64,000 bases of DNA from Prochlorococcus sp. MIT 1314 (GCF_034093315.1 NZ_CP139300.1:310001-374000), one strand, 5' to 3'; positions 1 to 11,400 are shown, counted from the first letter of the stretch. Program-made: numbers and translations. The notes: generated by a model from the letters alone, not told the origin.

Positions 1-473
1 AAGCAAAAAAAATCTTATTAAGAAAAATACCTCACGGATTATTTATTTGTGGCGTTAGAGACGAGGAAAAAAATGAAGTGAATGGATTTACTGCAAGTTG
101 GGTGACTCAAGGTTCTTTCACCCCACCATTAGTTGTAATGGCTGTTAGAGCAGAGGGTTCTAGTCATGAAATAATAAAGTCCACCAATAAGTTCTCATTA
201 AATGTGCTCAAAAGTGATCAAAAGGATCTAGCAGCTGTTTTCTTTAAACCTCAAAAAGCATTAGGAGGTAGATTTGAATCTGTTGAATTTAATTTAGGTG
301 AGCTTGGATTGCCTATTTTAGTTGATAGTGTTGGGGGAGTTGAATGTAATGTTGTTGGAAGTGTTATGCATGGAGACCATACCGTTTTTGTAGGAGAGGT
401 TCACTCTGCTTATCTGAATAATGATGTTGACTCACTAAATTTATCTTCAACTGGCTGGAATTATGGAGGGTAA
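1..473 (+). CDS. Flavin reductase-like domain protein (5' end outside window)
   Basis: The reading frame is open from base 3 to the stop at 471-473, so the window starts inside the gene; the ATG at 78 is internal. The visible part begins with an RKIPHGLFICG segment followed by NGFTASWVTQGSF and PPLVVMAVR, which is the FMN-binding core of the flavin reductase-like fold. The same fold forms the C-terminal module of cyanobacterial flavodiiron proteins. The protein stops soon after that module (end TGWNYGG). Whether it is a stand-alone reductase or the tail of a longer flavoprotein cannot be told from this end alone, though a stand-alone enzyme of about 170 residues seems likelier. uvrC starts nine bases downstream on the same strand, so the two may be co-transcribed. 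Confidence 0.8.
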   Translation, partial: AKKILLRKIPHGLFICGVRDEEKNEVNGFTASWVTQGSFTPPLVVMAVRAEGSSHEIIKSTNKFSLNVLKSDQKDLAAVFFKPQKALGGRFESVEFNLGELGLPILVDSVGGVECNVVGSVMHGDHTVFVGEVHSAYLNNDVDSLNLSSTGWNYGG

Positions 474-482
474 TCATTATAA

Positions 483-2441
483 ATGAGTAATTCCTCTATT
501 GAAAAAATAGATAACAAATATAATTTTAAAATTGAATATGAATTAATTAATAATAAGGAGTTATTAAAATCAAGATTATCCGAAATTCCAAAGTCATCTG
601 GTTGTTATCTTTTTAAAGATATTGATAATAACTTACTTTATATCGGTAAATCTAAAAAACTACGCAGTAGAGTAAGTAGTTATTTCAATAATTATTCAGA
701 TTTAACTCCCCGATTAAGTTTGATGGTTCGTCAAATAACTGAAATAGAAATAATAGTTACAGATAGCGAATATGAAGCATTAAATTTAGAGTCAAATTTA
801 ATTAAAACAAACAAACCATACTTTAATATTCTTTTAAAGGATGATAAGAAATATCCATATCTTTGTATAACTTGGAGTGAAAAATATCCTCGAATATTTA
901 TTACAAGAAGAAGAAGAAATAGAAATAATTTAGATAGATATTATGGACCTTATGTTGATGTTGGATTATTAAGGAGAACATTATTTACGATAAAAAAAAT
1001 ATTTCCACTTAGACAAAGACCAAGGCCAGTATATAAAGATAGAACTTGTTTGAATTACTCAATAGGAAGATGCCCAGGTGTTTGCCAAGAAGTTATATCA
1101 TCTGAAGATTATAAAAAAATAATGAAACAAGTATCTATGATATTTCAGGGAAGAAATGATGACTTAGAAATATTTTTACAAAAAAAAATGCTGCAACTTT
1201 CAAATGATTTAGATTATGAGAATGCAGCAAAAATAAGGGATCAAATTTCAGGTTTAAAATTATTAACTGAATCACAAAAAATATCAATACCAGATTCTTC
1301 AATTAATAGAGATATCTTTGGAATAGTTTCAGAAAAAAATGTAGCTAGTATACAAATTTTTCAAATGAGATCTGGTAAGCTTATTGGGAGAATTGGCTAT
1401 AGTCAAAAATTAAATAATGAAGATGACAATCTTATTCTACAAAAGATATTAGAAGAGCATTATATGAATGTTGAAGCTGTAGAAATACCATCAGAAATTC
1501 TTATTCAATATAAACTTCCAAAACAAGCAACCATAGAGGATTGGTTAACGGAGCTAAGAAAAAAGAAAGTAAAAATCTTAATCCCAAAAAGAAATAAAAA
1601 ACATGAAACTGTAGAAATGGTTTTAAAAAATGCGAAATTGGAATTAGATAGAATATTAAATGGGATACAAGATAATGAATCATCAATTGAGGATCTTGCC
1701 CAAATACTTGAATTAAGCGAACAACCTAAAAGAATTGAAGGTTATGATATAAGCCATATTCAAGGTAGTGACCCTGTAGCATCTCAAGTCGTTTTTATTG
1801 ATGGGATTCCTTCTAAACAGCATTATAGGAAATATAAAATTAAGGATCCAAACGTTTTTGTAGGACATAGTGATGATTTTGCTTCTATATATGAAGTAAT
1901 ACATAGAAGGTTTAAAAAATGGTCAAGATTTAAAAAAGGCGGAGGGGATTTTTCAATATTAAATGATAAAACGAATAGTAAATTAGACAATGAACTTCTA
2001 TCTGATTGGCCTGATTTAATAATGATTGATGGAGGAAAAGGACAGTTAAATGCAGCAATTAAAGCATTAAAAGAATTAAATCTTGAGGAAGAAGTAACTA
2101 TATGTTCATTAGCAAAAAAAAATGAAGAAATATTTATTCCAGGCTTTACTAAGTCTCTTGATACTGATAAAAATCAAAAAGGAGTTCTTCTATTAAGAAG
2201 GGTAAGAGATGAAGCACATAGATTTGCATTATCATTTCATAGAGACAAAAGATCTAAGAGAATGAATAGATCTCAATTGTCCCAAATCAGTGGATTAGGA
2301 CCATCAAGAATAAGAGAATTGCTTGAGCATTTTAAATCAATAGACGCAATAAGAATAGCTAGTAAAGAGGATTTATCAAAAGTTAAAGGACTTGGAAAAA
2401 ATTCAGTAAATGATATATATGAATATTTTAACGAGTTATAA
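483..2441 (+). CDS. uvrC: UvrABC excinuclease subunit C
   Basis: UvrC makes both incisions flanking a DNA lesion during nucleotide excision repair, acting after UvrA and UvrB. The 652-aa length is normal for the family. The N-terminal GIY-YIG nuclease is visible as GCYLFKDIDNN then LLYIGKSKKLRSRV (about residues 40-66). It is followed by the cysteine-bearing region (CLNYSIGRCPGVC), a UVR UvrB-interaction motif with LDYENAAKIRDQI, an RNase H-like C-terminal nuclease (YDISHIQGSDPVAS, MIDGGKGQLNAA) and C-terminal helix-hairpin-helix repeats (ISGLGPSRIRELLEHF). The ATG start at 483 lies nine bases after the upstream stop. mfd, the transcription-repair coupling factor of the same pathway, lies elsewhere in the window. 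Confidence 0.97.
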   Translation: MSNSSIEKIDNKYNFKIEYELINNKELLKSRLSEIPKSSGCYLFKDIDNNLLYIGKSKKLRSRVSSYFNNYSDLTPRLSLMVRQITEIEIIVTDSEYEALNLESNLIKTNKPYFNILLKDDKKYPYLCITWSEKYPRIFITRRRRNRNNLDRYYGPYVDVGLLRRTLFTIKKIFPLRQRPRPVYKDRTCLNYSIGRCPGVCQEVISSEDYKKIMKQVSMIFQGRNDDLEIFLQKKMLQLSNDLDYENAAKIRDQISGLKLLTESQKISIPDSSINRDIFGIVSEKNVASIQIFQMRSGKLIGRIGYSQKLNNEDDNLILQKILEEHYMNVEAVEIPSEILIQYKLPKQATIEDWLTELRKKKVKILIPKRNKKHETVEMVLKNAKLELDRILNGIQDNESSIEDLAQILELSEQPKRIEGYDISHIQGSDPVASQVVFIDGIPSKQHYRKYKIKDPNVFVGHSDDFASIYEVIHRRFKKWSRFKKGGGDFSILNDKTNSKLDNELLSDWPDLIMIDGGKGQLNAAIKALKELNLEEEVTICSLAKKNEEIFIPGFTKSLDTDKNQKGVLLLRRVRDEAHRFALSFHRDKRSKRMNRSQLSQISGLGPSRIRELLEHFKSIDAIRIASKEDLSKVKGLGKNSVNDIYEYFNEL

Positions 2442-2529
2442 ATATTAATTAATTTTTGAAAAATAGATTTCTTGATATTGTTAAATATAACTATATTAAA
2501 AATATATATTTTTAAATTAATCTAGTAAT

Positions 2530-3096
2530 TTGGCAGCTGAAGCATATCTCTGGTTTAAATCACTTCACATTATTGGTGTAATCGTTTGGTTCTCGGGACT
2601 TTTTTATTTAGTAAGACTTTTTATCTATCATGAAGAATCTAAAAATATGGATAATGAATTAAAAATTGCCTTTAATAAACAATACACCTTGATGGAAAAA
2701 AGGCTGGCGAATATAATCACAACACCTGGGATGATATTAGCTTTAAGTATGGCTATATGCATGGTTATTATGCAACCAAGTTGGTTAAGTGAGAAGTGGT
2801 TGCAAATTAAAATTTCTTTTGTTTTAGGATTAGTAATTTATCATTCTTATTGTTACAAAATAATGTATTCATTACAAAATGGTACTTCAACCATTTCAGC
2901 AAAAAACCTTAGATTATTAAATGAATTGCCTACTTTATTATTATTTATAATTGTACTTTTAGTTATTTTTAAAAATAATTTTCCAACTAGTGTTGCTACA
3001 TGGAGCGTAGTTGGACTAATTATTTTCATGTTGGCTTCAATACAATTATATGCAAAGATTAGAAAGAAAAATGAGAATTCATTAAGTAATGAATAG
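2530..3096 (+). CDS. hemJ: Protoporphyrinogen IX oxidase, HemJ type
   Basis: HemJ oxidises protoporphyrinogen IX to protoporphyrin IX, the last shared step before haem and chlorophyll, and is the usual oxidase in cyanobacteria. The 188-aa protein is a multi-pass membrane protein with the family N-terminus AYLWFKSLHIIGVIVWFSGL and the following FYLVRLF helix. Later hydrophobic segments lie around residues 60-80, 92-112, 134-152 and 158-175. The only start that keeps this N-terminus is TTG at 2530; no in-frame ATG precedes the conserved block. The 3' end overlaps the downstream PHP-domain gene by eight bases, suggesting translational coupling. acsF and chlH, which act later in chlorophyll synthesis, are elsewhere in the window. 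Confidence 0.9.
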   Translation: MAAEAYLWFKSLHIIGVIVWFSGLFYLVRLFIYHEESKNMDNELKIAFNKQYTLMEKRLANIITTPGMILALSMAICMVIMQPSWLSEKWLQIKISFVLGLVIYHSYCYKIMYSLQNGTSTISAKNLRLLNELPTLLLFIIVLLVIFKNNFPTSVATWSVVGLIIFMLASIQLYAKIRKKNENSLSNE

Positions 3097-3736
3097 GGAA
3101 GACTTAGTAAAATTAACTTCCAATATTAATAAAAATAGTTGTCCTAAAAATATTAATTTTCACTGTCATACAAAATTTAGTGATGGAAGTTTAGAACCAT
3201 ATGAACTTTTAGAACAAGCTTATAAAAATAACTTGAAATTTTTATCAATAACCGATCATCATACAATTAAAGCTCATGAATATATAAAAAAAAATAATAT
3301 ACTAAAAAATTATCCTAAAGATTCTTTTACATTAATTTCGGGAATAGAAATTAATTGTTTAATTCTAGGATGTTTAGTACATGTAATTGGATTGGGAATA
3401 GATATAAAAAGTAAATACCTAAATCCCTACATCCTTGGAGAGTCTCCAATAGGTAATGATTTAAATATTAAATCAGTTATTAAAGCAATAAATTTAGCTG
3501 GTGGTTTATCATTTCTTGCACATCCAGCGAGATACAGGATTCCCTTTTATAAATTAATTCCAGAGGCCAAAATACAAGGTATTGATGGAATAGAGGTTTG
3601 GTACGATTATGAACTTAATGAAGTATGGAATCCTAGTTTATTTGTATGTTCAGAAATAGATAAATTAGCAGATAAATATTCAATGCTAAAAACATGCGGA
3701 ACAGATAGTCATGGACTTTCACTATTAGGCAGATAA
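3089..3736 (+). CDS. PHP-domain metal-dependent phosphoesterase
   Basis: The protein carries the PHP-domain motifs expected of TrpH/YciV-like phosphoesterases: HCHTKFSDGS (about residues 25-34), the second histidine pair in SITDHHT, GIEIN, a middle histidine in FLAHPARYR, and CGTDSHG near the C-terminus. These residues bind the metal cluster that hydrolyses phosphoester bonds, often of short RNAs or nucleotides in this subgroup. At 215 aa it is shorter than many relatives (about 270-290 aa), but all main motifs are present. It overlaps hemJ by eight bases and converges with cobN, whose stop lies one base beyond. The substrate cannot be assigned from sequence. Confidence 0.82.
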   Translation: MNREDLVKLTSNINKNSCPKNINFHCHTKFSDGSLEPYELLEQAYKNNLKFLSITDHHTIKAHEYIKKNNILKNYPKDSFTLISGIEINCLILGCLVHVIGLGIDIKSKYLNPYILGESPIGNDLNIKSVIKAINLAGGLSFLAHPARYRIPFYKLIPEAKIQGIDGIEVWYDYELNEVWNPSLFVCSEIDKLADKYSMLKTCGTDSHGLSLLGR

Positions 3737-3737
3737 T

Positions 3738-6700
3738 TCAGAATTCGTTTTTTTCAATTATTGAATCAGTATTAATAATTATTTTCTTTAAATTTTCAAT
3801 GACATCATAAGAACAATTATTCCACATTTTTCTATTGACAATTTCAAGAAATCTTTGTGCAATATCTCTTAAAGCCCATGGATTATTCTCTAGAAAGAAA
3901 TTCCTTAGATCCCGATCACATAACCATGATTTATAAACTTCCTCATAACACCAATCTGATACTACTTCAGTAGAAGCATCAAAAGCATATAAGTAATCTA
4001 TTGTCGCTGAAAATTCAAACGCACCTTTATAACCATTATCCTTCATTCCATTTATCCATTTAGGATTAAGTATTCTTGATATAACAACTTTATTAATTTC
4101 ATCTTGTAATTTTGAAATTTTAGATAATCCGAATTTAGATAAATCACCATGATACATTTCAGGTAATTTACCGCTCAATTTTTTTACTGCTGAAGATAAT
4201 CCACCCTGAAACTGATAATAATCATCAGAATCTAAAATATCATGTTCCTTATTATCTTGGTTATGAACAACTAACTGCACATTTTTAAGAGCATTTTCTA
4301 ATGATTTTTTATCCTCTATAGGTTCAAGATTATCACTGTAAATCCACTTACTCCAATTAAGAAAAGATTCCCCAAAATCATCAATATTTTCCCAATTAGA
4401 ATTTGAAATTAGTTCTTGCAGACCAGCTCCATATGAACCTGGCGCTGACCCAAATATACGATTAATTGAATCACCATCCCTTAATGCCCCAGCAAGAGGG
4501 TTAAATTTATCATCCTCATTAAGATTAGAAACAAGATTTATTGCTTTTGAAGTTAATTTAACTAACTGTGGAAATGCATCTCTAAACATTCCCGAAATCC
4601 TTAAAGTAACATCAACCCTTGGTCTTTCGAGAACAGATAAAGGAATGATTTCTAGATCTATTACTCTTCTTGAAGGCCCATCCCAAATAGGCTGTACTCC
4701 TAATAAATTTAATATTTGACAAATTTCCTCACCACCATTTCTCATTGTGGATGTTGCCCATACAGATATTGCTATATTTTTTAAATCTTCTCCATTATCT
4801 TGTTTGTATAAATCAAGTATTTGTGAAGCGGATTGGCAGCCAACACTCCATGCTGATTCAGTTGGCAGTCCTCTCGAATCAACTGAAAAGAAATTTTTAC
4901 CAGTGGGTAAAGCTTCAGTTTTCCCTCTCGTAGGGGCTCCAGATGGACCACTCTTTACATATTGTCCATTTAATGAATTAATAAATGATAATTTCTCATT
5001 ATATGAAGAATTAATGATTGGATATAGAATCTCTTTTTTTAATAATAAAAAATACTTATTATGTTTTTTTTCATTAAAGAAATAGTCTATTATTTTCTGA
5101 TTTTTATATTTTTCTAGATTTTTTATATTGTTATTCTTTTTGTAAAAAAATAAATATATTAAATACTTTGCTTGTTCTTCCAAAAAATCAATAGCCATTC
5201 TAAAGTTTAAAATGTTTTTGTTGGAAAAAGTCAATAATATTTTTTTATCCTTTTCACTTAACATCTGATCATATTGATTTGTCCAAGGATTCAAATCTAG
5301 TTTTAAATGTTTTGCTATATATTGAATAACACCAATTCGGTTGGCGTTTGGTACTCTAGCAATACACAAGAATAAATTTATTTCATTAATGTCGTTATGC
5401 CTATTGCCAAAAATATGCAAACCTGTCCTAATTTGAGATTCTTTAATTTTACAAAGAAAGGAATCAATTTCTTCTATTTGATTATTTTTATTCTTTAAAG
5501 TAATTTCGCTAAAATCTTTTTTAATTAATTCATAAATGGATTTTTCTATTATTTCAATCCGATTAGAATTTAATAATTTTGCTTCAAAATATTCGTCTAA
5601 ATAATTTTCTAATATTGAATATTTTCCATATAATTCTGACCTATCCAAAGGAGGGGTTAAATGATCAATAATTGTGGCAGCGGTTCTTCTTTTAGCTTGG
5701 GATCCTTCTCCAGGATCATTTACGATAAAGGGATATATGTTTGGTATTGCTGGACAAATAATATTTGGAAAACATTTATTGCTGAGACCTATAGATTTGC
5801 CAGGTAACCATTCAACAGTCCCATGTTTACCAATATGGCACATAGCATTTGCATCAAAAACTTTTTCAATCCAAAAATATTGTGCTAAATATCTATGGGG
5901 AGGTGGAAGATCGGGAGAATGAATATCTCTATCAGTAAAAGCGTCATAACCTCGTTGAGGTTGAATCAATAATGTTATTTTTCCAAATCTAAGACCATTT
6001 ATTGAGAAGCCTTTATTATCTAGATCGATCGCATCAGATGGTTTACCCCAACGATTAACAATAATATTTTTGGGATCAAGTTCTAAATAATTCCAATATT
6101 TTATATATTCACTAAGTGGTAAGTAATCTAATGGTTTATTATTTTGAGACTCAATATCATTAGTTCTAGTTTTTATAAGCATTGACATTAATTCCGAAGA
6201 ATCCTGAGGATAATTACAAGATCCAAGGTCATAACCTTCTTCTTTTAACCAATTAAGAATATTTATTATTGAAGATGGTGTATTTAGACCAACGCCATTA
6301 CCGATTCTTCCGTTCTTTACTGGATAATTACTTATTACTAAACAAATTCTTTTATCAAAATTATTAAGTTTCTGAAGTTTCACATAATTTGTTGCAAATT
6401 TTGAAATCCATTGAATACCTACTTGATCAGCTTTGTAACTAGTTATTTCACTATATAGTGTATTTTTGGTAGAAATTATTTCCTTAAATGCTGAAGGACA
6501 GGTAGTAATTCTTCCATCAAATTCGGGAATAATTATTTGCATTAATAAATCAGATGAATTCATTCCAATAGATGAATTTAACCACTTTTTCCTTGATCTA
6601 TTAGACGAAAGAAGCTGTAAAATTGGAATTTTAAGAGAAGTAAAAATATTTGTTGTATTTTCAATTAAATCGTTATTTTTGATTTGAGATGAAGAAAATG

Positions 6701-7475
6701 AAGTTGTGGTAATTATTAGTTTAATATCTTCTTTTTTAAAAATGTCTATTAATTTTTTCTGAATAATATGATCTTTTAGTGTTGAAATAAAAAATGTTTT
6801 AGGAGATAGTCCGCATTTTCTTAATTGCAAGTTAAGTTTTTCGTTTACTTCAATTTCATTAGCCAAAAAAAGTGATTTATAGGATATTATTCCTATCTTT
6901 TCGCCTTTTTCATTTTTCCAATCATGTAAATAGGGATCTGCATAAAAAGTAATATTCAAAAACTTATCAGGAATTAATTTTTCATCTAAAACTAAATAAT
7001 TTAAACAATTAAGAAACTTTCTATAATTTTCCAGTCCTCCAGATCTTAGTAATCTAGAAATATTTAATGCAATATTTTTATCTATACTACTTATTTCACA
7101 TAAGGAAATTTCCTGATCAATTGTACCTGATAGGATTACTAACTTCCTTTTTTTATTAACTGCTTGCCAATTTAAAAGTTGTTCAATTCCATAGTTCCAT
7201 GTACCTTTATCTCCAAATATTCTAAGTACGACAACTTTTGCATAATTAATTGTTTTTAATAAATAATTATCTATTTGCGCTGAGGAATTTAAATTTGAAA
7301 TTTCTAAAGCTCTTATATTATTTTTTAATGAAGCAAATTCTTTTTCTAACAATAAATTTGATAATAGATTTAAATCAGCCTTGACACTTGTTATAAAAAT
7401 AAAATCTGCAGCTGGTTGCTCAATTAAATCATCCTTATTCTTTTCATTTCCTGCAATATTTAATATCCTGTGCAT
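3738..7475 (-). CDS. cobN: Cobaltochelatase subunit CobN
   Basis: CobN is the large subunit that inserts cobalt into hydrogenobyrinate a,c-diamide during cobalamin synthesis. The 1245-aa length fits the family. Recognisable blocks include the RKLVILSG and LRSGG region near the N-terminus, GNGVGLNTP, HIGKHGTVEWLPGK, DPGEGSQAKRRTAATIIDHLTPP, a GPSGAPTRGK loop, WATSTMRNGGEEI and the C-terminal ALRDIAQRFLE-type helix. It is a paralogue of the Mg-chelatase subunit ChlH at 51244. No cobS or cobT is visible here. The inference, in line with ideas about cyanobacteria, is that CobN shares the ChlI/ChlD ATPase partners. It is transcribed away from ilvE, with a 72-base divergent intergenic gap. Confidence 0.93.
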   Translation of the reverse strand: MHRILNIAGNEKNKDDLIEQPAADFIFITSVKADLNLLSNLLLEKEFASLKNNIRALEISNLNSSAQIDNYLLKTINYAKVVVLRIFGDKGTWNYGIEQLLNWQAVNKKRKLVILSGTIDQEISLCEISSIDKNIALNISRLLRSGGLENYRKFLNCLNYLVLDEKLIPDKFLNITFYADPYLHDWKNEKGEKIGIISYKSLFLANEIEVNEKLNLQLRKCGLSPKTFFISTLKDHIIQKKLIDIFKKEDIKLIITTTSFSSSQIKNNDLIENTTNIFTSLKIPILQLLSSNRSRKKWLNSSIGMNSSDLLMQIIIPEFDGRITTCPSAFKEIISTKNTLYSEITSYKADQVGIQWISKFATNYVKLQKLNNFDKRICLVISNYPVKNGRIGNGVGLNTPSSIINILNWLKEEGYDLGSCNYPQDSSELMSMLIKTRTNDIESQNNKPLDYLPLSEYIKYWNYLELDPKNIIVNRWGKPSDAIDLDNKGFSINGLRFGKITLLIQPQRGYDAFTDRDIHSPDLPPPHRYLAQYFWIEKVFDANAMCHIGKHGTVEWLPGKSIGLSNKCFPNIICPAIPNIYPFIVNDPGEGSQAKRRTAATIIDHLTPPLDRSELYGKYSILENYLDEYFEAKLLNSNRIEIIEKSIYELIKKDFSEITLKNKNNQIEEIDSFLCKIKESQIRTGLHIFGNRHNDINEINLFLCIARVPNANRIGVIQYIAKHLKLDLNPWTNQYDQMLSEKDKKILLTFSNKNILNFRMAIDFLEEQAKYLIYLFFYKKNNNIKNLEKYKNQKIIDYFFNEKKHNKYFLLLKKEILYPIINSSYNEKLSFINSLNGQYVKSGPSGAPTRGKTEALPTGKNFFSVDSRGLPTESAWSVGCQSASQILDLYKQDNGEDLKNIAISVWATSTMRNGGEEICQILNLLGVQPIWDGPSRRVIDLEIIPLSVLERPRVDVTLRISGMFRDAFPQLVKLTSKAINLVSNLNEDDKFNPLAGALRDGDSINRIFGSAPGSYGAGLQELISNSNWENIDDFGESFLNWSKWIYSDNLEPIEDKKSLENALKNVQLVVHNQDNKEHDILDSDDYYQFQGGLSSAVKKLSGKLPEMYHGDLSKFGLSKISKLQDEINKVVISRILNPKWINGMKDNGYKGAFEFSATIDYLYAFDASTEVVSDWCYEEVYKSWLCDRDLRNFFLENNPWALRDIAQRFLEIVNRKMWNNCSYDVIENLKKIIINTDSIIEKNEF

Positions 7476-7547
7476 TTTTATATATAAATAAGGTTTAGAA
7501 TAGGTAAGTAGGATAAAACAAGTTTACCTTAATTTAATAAATTAAAT

Positions 7548-8462
7548 ATGCATGAATTTCTTCCATACGCCTGGTTCGAAGGTAAATGTATTCCATTTAA
7601 AGAAGCAAAAATATCAATAGCTACTCATGCACTACATTACGGTACCGCTGCATTTGGAGGAATGCGAGCGATACCTAACCCAACAAACAAAGAAGAATTC
7701 CTTTTGTTTAGAACTGATAAACATATAAAAAGATTATCTCAAAGTGCAAAATTACTCTTAACTGAAATTTCTGAAGAATATATTTTTAAAGCCTTAGAAG
7801 AAGTTATAAAAAGAAACAAGCCTGAAAAACCTATTTATATAAGACCATTTGTATATACAAGCGATTTAGGTATAGCTCCAAGGTTACATAATATTGAAAC
7901 AGATTTCTTTATTTATTGTATTGAACTAGGAGATTATCTATCCCCAGATGGTGTTTCTTGTAGAATGAGTAGTTGGACAAGACAAGAAGATAGATCTCTC
8001 CCCTTAAGAGGAAAAATAAGTGGAGCATATATTACTAGTTCATTAGCCAAAACAGAAGCTAGTTTATCGGGTTTTGATGAAGCCTTGCTATTAAATTCAA
8101 GTGGTAAGGTAAGCGAAGCTAGTGGTATGAATTTATTTATTGTAAGGAATGGAGACTTAATCACTCCTGGTGTTGATCAAGATATCCTTGAGGGGATTAC
8201 TAGAGCTAGTGTAATTGAATTAGCAAAATCATTTGGAATAGATGTAATTGAGAGGCCTGTTGATAAAACAGAATTATTAATAGCAGATGAAGTTTTTCTA
8301 ACTGGTACAGCAGCAAAAATTACACCAGTTAAAATAATTGAATCAACTGAATTAAATGTTAAAAGACCAATAATGAATAAATTAAAAAGTAAACTTATAG
8401 AAATAACAGAAGGTCGTTCTCAAGACTATGATAATTGGGTAACAAGAATTTCACTAAAATAA
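7548..8462 (+). CDS. ilvE: Branched-chain amino acid aminotransferase
   Basis: This is a fold-type IV PLP enzyme that transfers the amino group between glutamate and the branched-chain 2-oxo acids (leucine, isoleucine and valine). The 304-aa length is standard. The N-terminus has AWFEGKCIPFKEAKI and THALHYGTAAFGGMRA. The likely PLP lysine is K156 in LRGKISGAY. The later motifs GFDEALLLNSSGKVSEASGMN and GITRASVIELA, and the C-terminal FLTGTAAKITPV, are typical. It starts 72 bases from the divergent cobN start and runs into metH 17 bases downstream, so ilvE-metH is probably one transcript. Confidence 0.95.
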   Translation: MHEFLPYAWFEGKCIPFKEAKISIATHALHYGTAAFGGMRAIPNPTNKEEFLLFRTDKHIKRLSQSAKLLLTEISEEYIFKALEEVIKRNKPEKPIYIRPFVYTSDLGIAPRLHNIETDFFIYCIELGDYLSPDGVSCRMSSWTRQEDRSLPLRGKISGAYITSSLAKTEASLSGFDEALLLNSSGKVSEASGMNLFIVRNGDLITPGVDQDILEGITRASVIELAKSFGIDVIERPVDKTELLIADEVFLTGTAAKITPVKIIESTELNVKRPIMNKLKSKLIEITEGRSQDYDNWVTRISLK

Positions 8463-8479
8463 ATTAATTTTTACCTAAA

Positions 8480-11400
8480 ATGGAATCTTTCAGAACCTAT
8501 CTAAATAGAGATGAAAAACCATTAATTATTTTTGACGGAGGTACTGGAACATCTTTTCAGAACTTAAATATTACTGCAGATGACTTTGGAGGAAAAGAAT
8601 TAGAGGGATGTAATGAAAACCTTGTTTTATCATCGCCAGAGGTTGTTGAGAAGGTTCATAATTCATTTTTAGAAGCAGGTTGTCATGTTATAGAAACTAA
8701 TACATTTGGAGCCTCATCAATAGTTCTTGATGAATATGATATTGCGCATAAGGCTTATGAGATAAATAAAAATGCGGCATTTATAGCAAAAAAAGCTGCT
8801 GCCAAATACTCATCAGTTGATAAACCAAGGTTTGTAGCAGGTTCAATTGGGCCAACAACTAAATTACCTACCTTAGGACATATAGATTTTGATGAATTAA
8901 AGCAATCATATAAAGAACAAATTTATGGTCTTATAGATGGAGGTGTTGATCTTCTTTTGATTGAAACTTGTCAGGATGTTTTACAAATTAAATCTGCCTT
9001 ATTAGCATCAAAAGAAATTCTTGAAAGTAGAAATATTGATATACCTTTAATGGTATCTATAACAATGGAAACAACAGGTACTATGCTTGTTGGATCTGAT
9101 ATTGCATCTGCTTTAACAATATTAGAGCCATTTAATATAGATATCCTTGGACTTAATTGTGCAACTGGTCCAGAGCAAATGAAGGAACATATTAAATATT
9201 TGTCTGAAAATTCTCCCTTCGCTATAAGCTGTATTCCCAATGCAGGTCTTCCTGAAAATATTGGAGGTGTGGCTCACTATAGATTAAAACCAATAGAATT
9301 AAAGATGCAATTAATGAATTTTATATATGACTTTAATGTTCAATTAATAGGTGGATGTTGTGGGACAACACCTGAACATATAAAATACCTGTCTTCAATA
9401 ATCGATGAAATTATTGATAATGAAAGGACTACCAACAATGGTAAGAAAAATTCAAGCGGTTTTATTCCATCTGCCTCATCAATATATAACTCTGTTCCAT
9501 ATAAACAAGACAATTCAATTTTGATAGTAGGAGAAAGATTAAATGCAAGTGGATCTAAAAAGGTAAGGGAGTTATTAAATAACGACGATTGGGATGGCTT
9601 AGTTGCAATTGCCAAGCAACAACAAAAAGAAAATGCTCACGTTCTTGATGTAAATGTCGATTATGTAGGAAGAGACGGAGTTAAAGATATGAAAGAAATA
9701 ACTTCAAGACTTGTTACCAATATAAATTTACCATTAATGATTGACTCTACAGATGCTGACAAAATGGAAAGTGGATTAAAGTCAGCTGGTGGTAAATGTA
9801 TTATAAATTCAACCAATTACGAAGATGGCAATGAAAGGTTTGATCAAGTTCTAAATTTAGCCTTAGGGTATGGTTCAGGTCTTGTTGTCGGAACAATTGA
9901 TGAAGATGGAATGGCAAGGAATTCAGAAAAAAAATATAAGATTGTCAAACGAGCGATTAATAGAACAAGAGAATGTGGTTTGTCAGATTATGAGCTATTT
10001 TTTGATCCATTAGCTTTGCCAATATCTACAGGGATAGAAGAAGATAGATTAAACGCTAAAGAAACTATTAGTGCTATATTAAAAATTCGTGAAAATTTCC
10101 CAGATATTCATATCATACTTGGGATATCAAACATTAGTTTTGGTCTTTCACCATTATCAAGAATTAATCTAAATTCAATATTTTTAGATGAATGCATTAA
10201 AGCAGGATTAGATTCTGCTATCATCGCACCAAATAAAATTTTGCCATTATCAAAAATATCTGAAGAAACTAAAAAGCTTTGCTTAGATTTGATTTATGAT
10301 AAAAGAGAATTTGAGGATGATATTTGTATTTATGATCCATTAGTAGAATTAACAAAGGCTTTTCAAGATTTATCTATTCAAGATTTCAAAAAAGCATCTT
10401 CAGAAAATAAAAACCTAACTCTTGAAGAAAGTCTGAAGAATCATATTATTGATGGAGAAAAAATAGGATTAGAGGATCAATTAATTAAAGCGTTAAAAAA
10501 ATATAAACCTCTTGAAATAATTAATACCTATTTACTAGATGGGATGAAAGTTGTAGGAGATTTATTTGGCTCAGGTCAAATGCAATTGCCATTTGTACTC
10601 CAATCCGCTGAAACAATGAAATTTGCTGTTTCAATTTTAGAACCATATATGGAAACTGTAGATGAAAAAATATCAAATGGAAAACTCTTAATTGCAACTG
10701 TCAAAGGCGATGTACATGATATTGGAAAAAATTTGGTAGATATAATACTTACAAATAATGGTTATGACGTAATAAATCTAGGAATAAAGCAAGATGTTTC
10801 AGCAATTATAGATGCACAAAAAAAACACAATGCAGATTGCATCGCTATGAGCGGATTACTTGTTAAATCAACTGCTTTTATGAAAGATAATTTAGAGGCT
10901 TTTAACAATGAAAATATTAGTGTACCAGTAATATTAGGAGGTGCAGCCTTAACCCCAAAATTTGTAAATGAGGACTGCAGCAAAATATATAAAGGGAAAA
11001 TATTGTACGGAAAAGATGCGTTCACTGATCTTAAATTCATGAATGAATATATGGATAATAAGAAAAAGGGTAATTGGTCAAATACAGAGGGTTTCATTAA
11101 CAATAAGGGTATAAATATTAATTTAGCCTCATCAAAATCCAACTCTCAGGCTCTTAAAAAATCAATATCTATACGTACCGAGACTTCCAAATTAAATTTA
11201 AAAGAAAATTTTATAAGATCTAAATTTATAAGTGAAGAAGATCCAATTCAAGCCCCTTTCTTGGGAACGAAAGTCTTGAACGATGTTGATATAGATTTAA
11301 ATAAGTTAATATTTTATTTAGATACAAAAGCTCTATTTAGCGGGCAATGGCAAATAAAAAAAGGAAAAAACCAAAGCGTAGATGAATACAATAACTATTT

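Noticed and set aside
4745-5085. Plus-strand frames inside cobN (also 5674-5922 and 6466-6687)
   Set aside because: Antisense shadows of a well-supported minus-strand cobN; no recognisable domains.
7476-7547. Possible cobalamin riboswitch between cobN and ilvE-metH
   Set aside because: The gap is only 72 bases and AT-rich; no B12-box-like conserved core is visible and it is too short for a cobalamin riboswitch.
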